A stretch of 5,154 nt of DNA from positions 1 to 5,154 of the forward strand of contig JAJYBX010000181.1 in assembly GCA_021778785.1 (NCBI GenBank), read 5' to 3'. The notes beneath the pieces were generated by a model. That model made no database searches, was not told where the DNA came from, and was given only the letters and a program-made list of their open reading frames with translations. This document shows, piece by piece, positions 1 through 5,097 of the stretch (positions within the stretch are counted from its first letter, which is position 1; every line of letters starts with the position of its first letter). This DNA comes from Acidobacteriota bacterium. Its GTDB lineage: Bacteria > Acidobacteriota > Holophagae > Holophagales > Holophagaceae. A program made the translations under genes and the position numbers.

Positions 1-548
1 GTGAGCTTCCGTTCGACGCCGTCGAGGGTGACGAGGGTCTCGCCGGCGCGGGCCATCCGGACACTCACGGCGCCCTGGATGCGGTCCGCGTCGAAGGCGT
101 GGGTGGGATGGCCGTAGCGGTGGAGCAGCTCGTTGGAGGCGTCCACGGCTGGCAGCAGCTTGGGGGTGGACCCCAGGGCCAGGAGGAGGGCCTGGACCGC
201 CTCCGGCGTCCGCCCCTCCCCGAGGGTGAGCAGGGCCGTGGCGTAGAGCGGACAGGCCGAGGCGGGGAGGCGGACCGGGATCCGGGGCTCACCTTCGGCC
301 ACGGAGGGCGGCGCCAGGAGCGCCAGGGGCTGCTGGAGGCGGGCTGCGAGGTCCCGGGCCAGGCCCCGGTGGGACATGGCGTCCCCGCGATTGGCCGTGA
401 TGTCCACATCCAGCACCTCGGTTCCAGGGCGGTGCTCGACGGCGTCCACGGGGAAGCCCAGGGAGGCCAGGGTCTCCGCCAGCTGGCGGGTGGCCAGGGG
501 GGCGGCGGCGGGGAGTTCCGCGGCCAGCGCTTCGCGTTCGATCCACAT
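1..548 (-). CDS. pheT: Phenylalanyl-tRNA synthetase beta subunit, N-terminal part, lacking the OB-fold tRNA-binding domain
   Basis: PheT is the non-catalytic subunit that binds tRNA(Phe) and edits mischarged Tyr-tRNA(Phe). The 182 codons present are open to the window edge. ATG at 548 shares its A with the pheS TGA, and GGGAGGG (563-557) lies eight bases upstream. Residues 1-42 match the usual PheT start (LASLGFPVDAVE resembles MAGLEVDGVE of E. coli). They run directly into VLDVDITANRGDAMSHRGLARDLAA (45-69), the B1-type block. In E. coli the equivalent NRADC lies near residue 165, after an inserted OB-fold domain (about 39-148); here it is at 53, so about 110 residues are missing. The start of the B3/B4 editing domain follows, with VDASNELL (135-142), HPTHAFDADRI (147-157) and ARAGETLVTLDG (166-177). 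The GIRxI segment before VDxxN is replaced by GSTPK. The catalytic-like and anticodon domains lie outside the window. Confidence 0.95.
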   Translation of the reverse strand, partial: MWIEREALAAELPAAAPLATRQLAETLASLGFPVDAVEHRPGTEVLDVDITANRGDAMSHRGLARDLAARLQQPLALLAPPSVAEGEPRIPVRLPASACPLYATALLTLGEGRTPEAVQALLLALGSTPKLLPAVDASNELLHRYGHPTHAFDADRIQGAVSVRMARAGETLVTLDGVERKL

Positions 549-1612
549 CAGTCCAGCCCTCCCATGGCCTCGAGGAACCGCTGGTCGTTCTCGAAGAACA
601 GCCGCAGGTCCGGCGTCTGGCTCAGCATCATGGCCATGCGCTCCACGCCCATGCCGAAGGCCCAGCCCGACCATTCCTTAGAGTCGATGCCCGCGAACTC
701 GAGCACGTTCGGATGGATCAGGCCGGCGCCGAGGATCTCCACCCAGCCCGAGCCTTTGCAGACCCGGCAGCCCTTCGCGCCGCAGAGGGGGCAGCTCACG
801 TCCACCTCGCAGCCAGGCTCCACAAACGGGAAGTAGGAGGGCCGGAGGCGGATCTCCGCCGTGGGCCCGAAGAGGGCCCGCAGGGCGTACTCCAGGGTGC
901 CCTTCAGGTGCTGCATGCCGATGCCGTGGCCCACGAGCATGCCCTCCACCTGGTGGAACATGGGGCTGTGGGTGGGATCGATCTCATCCTTGCGGTAGAC
1001 GCGCCCTGGGGCCAGGAAGCGGATCCCGCCCGTCTCCCGGATGCGGGGCGCCAGGTGCTTGAGCGTGCGCACCTGCACGGGGCTGGTGTGGGTGCGGAGC
1101 AGCTGGCCCGGATGGGCGGCCAGGTAGAAGGTGTCGGCGCTGCCGCGGGCCGGGTGGTCCGCGGGGATGTTGAGGCCGTCGAAGTTGTGCTCCTCGGTCT
1201 CCACCTCCGGGCCCTCTTCCACATGGAATCCCAGGGGGCGGAAGACGTCCACCAGGCGGTCCATGAGGCGGTTCAGGGGATGGAGTGCCCCACGCGCCGG
1301 GAGCGGCGGCGGGAGTGTGGCGTCCCAGGCCGCGGCGCCGGCAACCTTCTTCGTGGCCTCGAGGTCCCCCTGGCGGGCCTTGAGGGCCTCCTCCCAGCGG
1401 TTCTTCAGGGCGTTGATCGCCGCCCCGAGATCCCGTTTCTGCTCCTTCGGCGCGGCCTTCAGCAGCTCCATGAGGCCTGCGACATGGCTGGCTTCGCGGC
1501 CAATGTAGGCCCCTTTCAGGCGCAGGAGCGCATCCAGGTCCCCACAGGCGGCGAGGGCCTCCGGGAAGGCGCGATCCGCCTCGGCGATCTCCGGCGGCAG
1601 CAGGTGGTCCAT
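548..1612 (-). CDS. pheS: Phenylalanyl-tRNA synthetase alpha subunit
   Basis: This is the catalytic subunit of the alpha2-beta2 enzyme that charges tRNA(Phe). The 354-residue product has an N-terminal helical arm (about 1-90), which in the family forms a coiled coil gripping tRNA(Phe), followed by the class II core. Motif 1 surrounds HPLNRLMD and EGPEVETEEHNFDGLNIP (111-150). Motif 2 includes RTHTSPVQVRT (173-183) and YRKDEIDPTHSPMFHQVEG (206-224). FPFVEPGCEVDV (261-272) and the motif 3 segment ILGAGLIHP...GWAFGMGVERMAM (293-328) complete the site. Four cysteines (274, 277, 282, 285) make a CxxC-x4-CxxC cluster also seen in Bacillus PheS. GAGG at 1622-1619 precedes the ATG by six bases. The stop overlaps pheT by one base (TGATG), so the two subunits are probably translationally coupled. 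Confidence 0.98.
   Translation of the reverse strand: MDHLLPPEIAEADRAFPEALAACGDLDALLRLKGAYIGREASHVAGLMELLKAAPKEQKRDLGAAINALKNRWEEALKARQGDLEATKKVAGAAAWDATLPPPLPARGALHPLNRLMDRLVDVFRPLGFHVEEGPEVETEEHNFDGLNIPADHPARGSADTFYLAAHPGQLLRTHTSPVQVRTLKHLAPRIRETGGIRFLAPGRVYRKDEIDPTHSPMFHQVEGMLVGHGIGMQHLKGTLEYALRALFGPTAEIRLRPSYFPFVEPGCEVDVSCPLCGAKGCRVCKGSGWVEILGAGLIHPNVLEFAGIDSKEWSGWAFGMGVERMAMMLSQTPDLRLFFENDQRFLEAMGGLD
557..563 (-). promoter_or_regulatory. pheT ribosome-binding site inside pheS
   Basis: GGGAGGG (563-557) lies within the last codons of pheS (Met-Gly-Gly-Leu-Asp), eight bases before the pheT ATG. It supports both the TGATG overlap and the short PheT start: a longer N-terminus would have to be read inside pheS in another frame without such a site. 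Confidence 0.75.
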
Positions 1613-1630
1613 GGCGAGCCTCGATACAGA

Positions 1631-1654
1631 GAAAGGCCGCTCGCGCGGCCTTTC
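1631..1654 (-). terminator. Hairpin between rplT and pheS, terminator or attenuator
   Basis: GAAAGGCCGC (1654-1645) and GCGGCCTTTC (1640-1631) form a perfect 10-bp stem closed by the GNRA tetraloop GCGA. The 3' arm ends in TTTC and runs on into TCTGTAT, a moderately U-rich stretch, as expected of an intrinsic terminator with an A-tract/U-tract stem base. It lies nine bases before the pheS ribosome-binding site. Because pheS follows with no visible promoter of its own, partial termination that lowers pheST output relative to rplT is likely. There is no Phe-rich leader peptide (no ATG or GTG start in the 70-base gap) and no room for a T-box. Confidence 0.6.
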
Positions 1655-1682
1655 GGGTGTCTGCGATGTCCAGCTTTCGCGA

Positions 1683-2030
1683 TCAGCCCTTGGCCACGGC
1701 CACGAGCTTGCTAAACGCCTCCGGGTTGCGGACGGCGAGGTCGGCCAGCATCTTGCGGTCCAGGTCCACCTGGGCCTTCTTGAGGCCGCCCATGAACTTG
1801 CTGTAGGACATGCCGTTCTGCACGGAAGCGGCGCTGATGCGGACGATCCACAGGCGGCGGAAGTCGCGCTTCTTCACCTTGCGATCGCGGTAGCCGTAGC
1901 CGAGGGCCTTCTCGACAGCTTCCTTGGCGGAGCGGTAGAGCCGGGACTTGGCGCCGTAGAAGCCCTTGGCGAACTTCATCATGCGCTTGCGCCGCTGGGC
2001 GCGCTTGAAACCACGTTTGACGCGAGTCAT
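1683..2030 (-). CDS. rplT: 50S ribosomal protein L20 (bL20)
   Basis: bL20 binds 23S rRNA early and is needed for 50S assembly. In several bacteria it also represses its own operon. The 115-residue product is full length for the family (about 115-120). The long basic N-terminal tail carries RVKRGFKRAQRRK and AKGFYGAKSRLYR (22-34). The globular part carries YRDRKVKKRDFRRLWI, RISAAS, NGMSYSKFMGGLKKA (72-86) and DRKMLADLAV. The ATG at 2030 gives the standard MTRVKRG start and is preceded by AAGGAAG. The gene sits between the structured rpmI-rplT spacer and a hairpin upstream of pheS. Confidence 0.98.
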   Translation of the reverse strand: MTRVKRGFKRAQRRKRMMKFAKGFYGAKSRLYRSAKEAVEKALGYGYRDRKVKKRDFRRLWIVRISAASVQNGMSYSKFMGGLKKAQVDLDRKMLADLAVRNPEAFSKLVAVAKG

Positions 2031-2116
2031 GGTGCTTCCTTTCCTCGAGGCAGCCCGGCCGGGTATCGGCGGACTTTGAAGGCCTCATCGGGGGTGGCCA
2101 CAGCCACCGGGTTGAA
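2031..2116 (-). promoter_or_regulatory. rplT leader region with hairpin
   Basis: This is the presumed untranslated leader of the rplT transcript. It contains a perfect 6-bp hairpin GGTGGC/GCCACC with loop TGTG (2108-2093), the small palindrome CCTCGAGG (2050-2043), and the rplT ribosome-binding site AAGGAAG (2041-2035). L20 is known to repress its own operon by binding leader mRNA that imitates its 23S site, in both E. coli and Bacillus. I could not match this leader to either known L20-binding structure, so an autoregulatory role is only a possibility. Confidence 0.3.
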
Positions 2117-2122
2117 CCCTCG

Positions 2123-2151
2123 ATTCTAGGACCGGGGGAGTCGGGGAACAA
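2123..2151 (-). promoter_or_regulatory. Candidate internal promoter for rplT-pheS-pheT
   Basis: TTGTTC (2151-2146) and TAGAAT (2128-2123) are spaced by 17 bases. The -10 matches TATAAT at five of six positions, and the -35 matches only TTG. The predicted start is near 2116, giving a leader of about 85 bases to rplT. Its place downstream of two hairpins and upstream of rplT suggests that rplT and pheST can be expressed apart from infC-rpmI. The support is motif match and context. Confidence 0.45.
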
Positions 2152-2180
2152 GCGCCAAGCAGGCTCAGCCTGCGCGGCGC
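2146..2180 (-). terminator. Compound hairpin, possible weak terminator after rpmI
   Basis: GCGCC (2180-2176) pairs with GGCGC (2156-2152), and inside it GCAGGC (2173-2168) pairs with GCCTGC (2164-2159). The two stems are separated by a 2x2 internal loop, and the apical loop is TGA. This gives 11 base pairs, almost all G-C. On the minus strand it is followed by TTGTTC, only weakly U-rich. It could partly terminate the infC-rpmI transcript just before the candidate rplT promoter, whose -35 box overlaps the trailing bases. Termination itself is an inference; the pairing is seen directly. Confidence 0.4.
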
Positions 2181-2190
2181 GTGGGGGTCC

Positions 2191-2218
2191 GGGGGTGTCC
2201 GCGCAGCGGGGAACCCCC
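2191..2218 (-). other. GC-rich compound hairpin just after rpmI
   Basis: An outer 6-bp stem (GGGGGT at 2218-2213 with ACCCCC at 2196-2191) encloses an inner 4-bp stem (CCGC/GCGG, 2209-2206 with 2202-2199) with a 3-base loop. It begins eight bases after the rpmI stop. No U tract follows, so it is unlikely to be a simple intrinsic terminator. It may protect the 3' end of an infC-rpmI transcript or act as a processing or pausing site. A second ACCCCC-type partner lies next door at 2190-2183. Function unknown. Confidence 0.45.
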
Positions 2219-2226
2219 AGAGAACA

Positions 2227-2427
2227 TCAGGCGTAGGGAAGCATGGCCGCCACAGCCTTCTGGTCGGCCTTGGCCACCATGCTGCCCATGTCGAGCTGGC
2301 GCTTCCGCTTGGCGGTCTTCTTGGTGAGGATGTGGCGCTGGTGGGAGCAGCCGCGCTTGAACTTGCCACCGGCGGTCTTCTTGAAGCGCTTCTGGGCGCC
2401 CTTGTGGGTCTTGATCTTGTAGCTCAT
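2227..2427 (-). CDS. rpmI: 50S ribosomal protein L35 (bL35)
   Basis: bL35 is a small basic protein of the large subunit. The 66-residue product shows the family pattern throughout: [15 protein letters not shown] near the start, GGKFKRG, then [14 protein letters not shown] in the middle and a C-terminal [13 protein letters not shown]. Length is normal (about 64-66). Only seven bases separate the infC stop from this ATG, and the ribosome-binding site GAGGAAG overlaps the TGA of infC, so translation is probably coupled to infC. Unlike the usual arrangement, rplT does not follow closely: a structured spacer of 197 bases lies between them. Confidence 0.97.
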   Translation of the reverse strand: MSYKIKTHKGAQKRFKKTAGGKFKRGCSHQRHILTKKTAKRKRQLDMGSMVAKADQKAVAAMLPYA

Positions 2428-2434
2428 GGCTTCC

Positions 2435-3022
2435 TCACTGGATCTGGGCTTCGGTTTCGGGTGTTTCGGGCTTGGCGGGTTTCGGTTTCTTCGGGGGCTT
2501 GGGGGCCTCGATGATCCGGGGCGCGAGGATGGCGTGCATGTCGCGTCCGTCGATTCCAGCCGGCTTCTCGACGATGGCCTTGTCGCCGACCCGCTGGATG
2601 ACCTCCTCGATGATCCGGTAGCCGATGTCGCGATGGACCACCTCGCGGCCCCGGAACATGACGACCACCTTGACTTTGTCTTCCTCCTCCAGGAACCGGA
2701 GGATGTGCTTCACCTTGAAATCGAAATCGTGGTCGTCGGTCTTGGGGCGGAACTTCACTTCCTTGACCACGATGTTCTTCTGCTTGGCGCGGGCTGCATG
2801 CTCCCGCTTGGCTTCCATGAACTTGTACTTCCCGTAGTCCATGATCCGGCAGACGGGCGGGTTGGCGTTTCCAGCGACCTCCACCAGGTCGAGGCCGCGC
2901 TCCTCGGCAATGCGGATGGCCTGATGCGGTGGCATCACGCCAAGCTGCTCGCCATCCTCTGCGATGACGCGGACTTCTGCAGCCCGAATGCCGTCGTTGA
3001 TGCGGGTCTCGTTAGGACGAAT
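2435..3022 (-). CDS. infC: Translation initiation factor IF-3 (AUU start)
   Basis: IF-3 binds the 30S subunit, prevents premature joining with 50S and proofreads the start codon and initiator tRNA. The 195-residue product has the N-terminal domain with the family signature [11 protein letters not shown] (55-65), a basic helical linker (about 66-86), and the C-terminal domain with KEVKFRP, FRGRE (123-127) and ILAPR (165-169). The start is set at ATT 3022: this puts the conserved GIRA block eleven residues in, as in B. subtilis IF-3, and leaves a strong Shine-Dalgarno just upstream. AUU starts are a known hallmark of infC, used for self-repression by IF-3. A GTG six codons upstream (3040) would give 201 residues but lacks a ribosome-binding site. 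After ILAPR there is a 26-residue tail rich in Pro, Lys and Glu that E. coli and Bacillus IF-3 lack. The stop overlaps the rpmI ribosome-binding site. Confidence 0.97.
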   Translation of the reverse strand: MRPNETRINDGIRAAEVRVIAEDGEQLGVMPPHQAIRIAEERGLDLVEVAGNANPPVCRIMDYGKYKFMEAKREHAARAKQKNIVVKEVKFRPKTDDHDFDFKVKHILRFLEEEDKVKVVVMFRGREVVHRDIGYRIIEEVIQRVGDKAIVEKPAGIDGRDMHAILAPRIIEAPKPPKKPKPAKPETPETEAQIQ

Positions 3023-3025
3023 GGT

Positions 3026-3034
3026 TCCTCCCTT
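3026..3034 (-). promoter_or_regulatory. infC Shine-Dalgarno that selects an AUU start
   Basis: AAGGGAGGA (3034-3026) is the strongest ribosome-binding site in the gap and sits four bases before the ATT at 3022-3020. The other candidate start, GTG at 3040, lies upstream of this site and has no purine-rich sequence before it (GTCCTTGT). The Shine-Dalgarno would then fall inside the coding region as Lys-Gly-Gly. Position therefore favours ATT as the real start. Confidence 0.8.
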
Positions 3035-3052
3035 ATTCACACAAGGACAAAG

Positions 3053-3081
3053 AGTCTATCACTTGGTCCGGCCAGCGCCAA
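3053..3081 (-). promoter_or_regulatory. Candidate sigma-70-type promoter for infC
   Basis: In the thrS-infC gap, TTGGCG (3081-3076) and TAGACT (3058-3053) are separated by exactly 17 bases. Each matches the consensus at four of six positions. A TG dinucleotide one base before the -10 gives an extended -10. Transcription would begin near 3046, leaving a leader of about two dozen bases before the infC start, so no long leader structure could form on that transcript. E. coli also has promoters near the thrS-infC boundary. The call rests on motif match and position only. Confidence 0.5.
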
Positions 3082-3096
3082 GCCAAGAATCCGGGA

Positions 3097-5010
3097 TCAC
3101 CGGCGACGCTCCCGCACCTCGGTCGCCAGCCCGGTCAGGAATCCCTCCAGGGACTGGACGCCCAGGTCGCCCTGGTGGCGGTGCCGCACGGACACCGTGC
3201 CCGCCTCGGCTTCCCGATCCCCGATCACCAGCATGTAGGGCACCTTGGCCAGCTGGGCATCGCGGATCTTGGCCTTGAGGCTCTCGTTCCGGAGATCCAG
3301 GTCCGCCCGGAGGCCCAGGGCCTTCGCTCGGGCTGCCGCCTCGGTCGCGAAGCCATGGGCCCGGTCCGTGATGGGCAGGACGGCCACCTGGACGGGCGCC
3401 AGCCAGGCCGGGAAGGCCCCGGCGGTGTGTTCGACCAGGATGCCCATGAACCGCTCCAGGCTGCCCAGGATGGCGCGATGGAGCATGATGGGCCGCCCTT
3501 CCGTCCCATCCGCCTTCGTGTAGGCCAGCTCGAAGCGCTCCGGGAGCATGTAGTCCACCTGGAGGGTGCCCAGCTGCCAGGGTCGCTTGAGCGCATCCAG
3601 GATCTGGAACTCGATCTTCGGCCCGTAGAAGGCCCCCTCGCCAGGATTCAGCGTGTACGGCATTCCTGCCTCGTCCAGGGCCTCGCCCAGGGCGCCTTCG
3701 GCGGCGTCCCAGATCTCGTCCGATCCCAGCCGCTTCTCGGGCCGGGTGCTCAGGGCCACCCGCATTCCCTCGAAGCCGAAGGTGTCGTAGACCTCCTTGA
3801 GGAGGGACAGGAACTCGGCCATCTCGGTCTTGATCTGTTCGGGGGTGCAGTAGATGTGGGCGTCGTCCTGGCAGAAGGTGCGCACCCGCGTCAGTCCGTG
3901 GGTGACGCCGCTGCGCTCGTAGCGGTGCAGCCGGCCGAAGTCGGCGTAGCGGATCGGCAGGTCGCGGTAGCTGTGCTTCTGGCTGCCGAACATGAGGCAG
4001 TGGCCCGGGCAGTTCATGGGCTTCACCGCGTACTCCCGCTCCTCGGCGGTGGTGAAGTACATGTTCTCGGCATAGTTCTCGTAGTGGCCGCTGGTCTTCC
4101 AGAGGGCCACATCGAGGATCTGCGGGGTGATGACCTCGCTGTACCCGTACTTGAAATAGAGCTCCCGGATGTAGGCGACCAGCTCGTTGTAGACCTGGGT
4201 CCCCTTCGGGTGGAAGAAGGGGGAAGCCGGCGCCTCGGGATGGAACGAGTAGAGGCCCAGCTCCTTGCCCAGCTTCCGATGATCCCGCGCCTTGGCCTCT
4301 TCCAGCCGCTTCAGGTGCTCGTCCAGCTCCTTCTGGGTATGGAAGGCGGTGCCGTAGATGCGGCTGAGCATCTGGTTCCGCTCGTCGCCCTTCCAGTAGG
4401 CCCCCGCCGTCGTGAGCAGCTTGAAGGCCTTCAGCTTGGAGGTGTTCGGGACATGGGGTCCGCGGCAGAGATCGTAGAAGTCCCCCTGTTTGTAGCCGCT
4501 GATGATGTCCCCGGAGGGGATGCCCGACACGATCTCGACCTTGAGGGGTTCACCCATGGCCTGGAAGCGCGCCACGGCTGCATCCCGGCCGAGATCCTCC
4601 CGGACCACCTCGACGGACTCGCCGGCGATCTTCCGCATCTCCGCCTCGATGGCCGGAAGATCCTCGGGCGTGAAGGGCTTGTCGACCCAGAAATCGTAGT
4701 AGAACCCATCTTCGATCACGGGCCCGATGCCCACCCGCGCCCCGGGATGGAGCCGCTTGACCGCATGGGCGAGGAGGTGGGCCGTGGAGTGCCGGATCAG
4801 TTCCAGGCTCTCCGGATCCCTGCTGGTGACGATTTCGACCCGGGCTCCGTCCGTAAGTTGAGATTTCAGGTCGCTCAACCGACCATCCTGGCGGATGGCC
4901 AGCGCCGCATCGAGCAGCCGCGCACCGATGCCCGCCGCCAGGTCGGTCCCGGTGGCGCCCTCGGGCAGGGGCCGGAGGGAATCATCGGGAAGGCGGACCT
5001 GGATGGACAT
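3097..5010 (-). CDS. thrS: Threonyl-tRNA synthetase
   Basis: This class II synthetase charges tRNA(Thr) with threonine in the cytoplasm. The 637-residue product has the full bacterial layout: TGS domain (about 1-62), editing domain with HSTAH (H74, H78) and CRGPH (C182, H186), class II catalytic core (about 240-535) and C-terminal anticodon-binding domain (about 538-637). The zinc ligands that select threonine fall at C334 (MNCPGH), H385 (DDAH) and H511 (MLHRAILGS), the same numbers as in E. coli, and the motif 2 arginine is R363. The ATG at 5010 is chosen because MSIQVRLPDD begins a normal TGS domain and AGGAG (5018-5014) lies just upstream. An in-frame ATG at 5067 would start inside the rRNA terminator hairpin and add 19 residues the family lacks. 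It is the first gene of the cluster. No T-box or long operator leader fits in the 43 bases upstream, and no convincing promoter is visible. Confidence 0.98.
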   Translation of the reverse strand: MSIQVRLPDDSLRPLPEGATGTDLAAGIGARLLDAALAIRQDGRLSDLKSQLTDGARVEIVTSRDPESLELIRHSTAHLLAHAVKRLHPGARVGIGPVIEDGFYYDFWVDKPFTPEDLPAIEAEMRKIAGESVEVVREDLGRDAAVARFQAMGEPLKVEIVSGIPSGDIISGYKQGDFYDLCRGPHVPNTSKLKAFKLLTTAGAYWKGDERNQMLSRIYGTAFHTQKELDEHLKRLEEAKARDHRKLGKELGLYSFHPEAPASPFFHPKGTQVYNELVAYIRELYFKYGYSEVITPQILDVALWKTSGHYENYAENMYFTTAEEREYAVKPMNCPGHCLMFGSQKHSYRDLPIRYADFGRLHRYERSGVTHGLTRVRTFCQDDAHIYCTPEQIKTEMAEFLSLLKEVYDTFGFEGMRVALSTRPEKRLGSDEIWDAAEGALGEALDEAGMPYTLNPGEGAFYGPKIEFQILDALKRPWQLGTLQVDYMLPERFELAYTKADGTEGRPIMLHRAILGSLERFMGILVEHTAGAFPAWLAPVQVAVLPITDRAHGFATEAAARAKALGLRADLDLRNESLKAKIRDAQLAKVPYMLVIGDREAEAGTVSVRHRHQGDLGVQSLEGFLTGLATEVRERRR

Positions 5011-5046
5011 GGGCTCCTCAGGGAAAGAATTCAAGCGTATCAGCAG

Positions 5047-5087
5047 ATAACAAATCGGGCCATCCAAGGTAAATGGATGGCCCGATT
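5047..5087 (-). terminator. Intrinsic terminator of the rRNA operon
   Basis: A perfect 14-bp inverted repeat (arms 5087-5074 and 5066-5053) encloses a 7-base loop. On the minus strand it is followed by TTTGTTAT, a short U-rich run. It starts about 11 bases after the estimated 5S 3' end, the expected place for an rRNA operon terminator. The U tract is interrupted by a G, so some read-through into thrS is possible. The hairpin lies wholly upstream of the thrS start at 5010. Confidence 0.88.
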
Positions 5088-5097
5088 GTGAATTAAC

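Noticed and set aside
713..1714. 333-codon plus-strand open frame opposite pheS
   Set aside because: Same cause: an antisense shadow of a clearly coding gene, with Gly/Ala/Glu/Val-rich low-information sequence and no recognisable motif or ribosome-binding site.
2110..2121. GGGTTCAACCC resembling a tRNA T-arm
   Set aside because: The stem leaves too small a loop for a T-loop, and no acceptor, D or anticodon arm can be found around it.
2085..2369. 94-codon minus-strand frame spanning the rpmI-rplT spacer
   Set aside because: It overlaps most of rpmI in another frame, is rich in Arg/Pro/Ser typical of a shadow, and crosses the hairpins and promoter. I see no sign of a real gene in the spacer.
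2426..3238. 270-codon plus-strand open frame opposite infC and the end of thrS
   Set aside because: It spans two real minus-strand genes and the infC promoter region, and its composition is that of antisense translation.
5037..5065. Possible thrS promoter with TGATAC as -10 behind a TGC
   Set aside because: The hexamer matches the consensus poorly and the -35 would lie in the terminator stem with no TTGACA-like sequence at 16-18 bases. It is too weak to list.
5011..5067. 19-residue N-terminal extension of ThrRS from ATG at 5067
   Set aside because: That ATG lies inside the rRNA terminator hairpin, has no Shine-Dalgarno and adds residues absent from the family. ATG 5010 has AGGAG just upstream.
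3175..5091. 638-codon open frame on the plus strand opposite thrS
   Set aside because: It is the antisense shadow of thrS. The long stop-free run follows from GC-rich codon use, the translation resembles no known family, and the sense strand encodes a complete canonical ThrRS.
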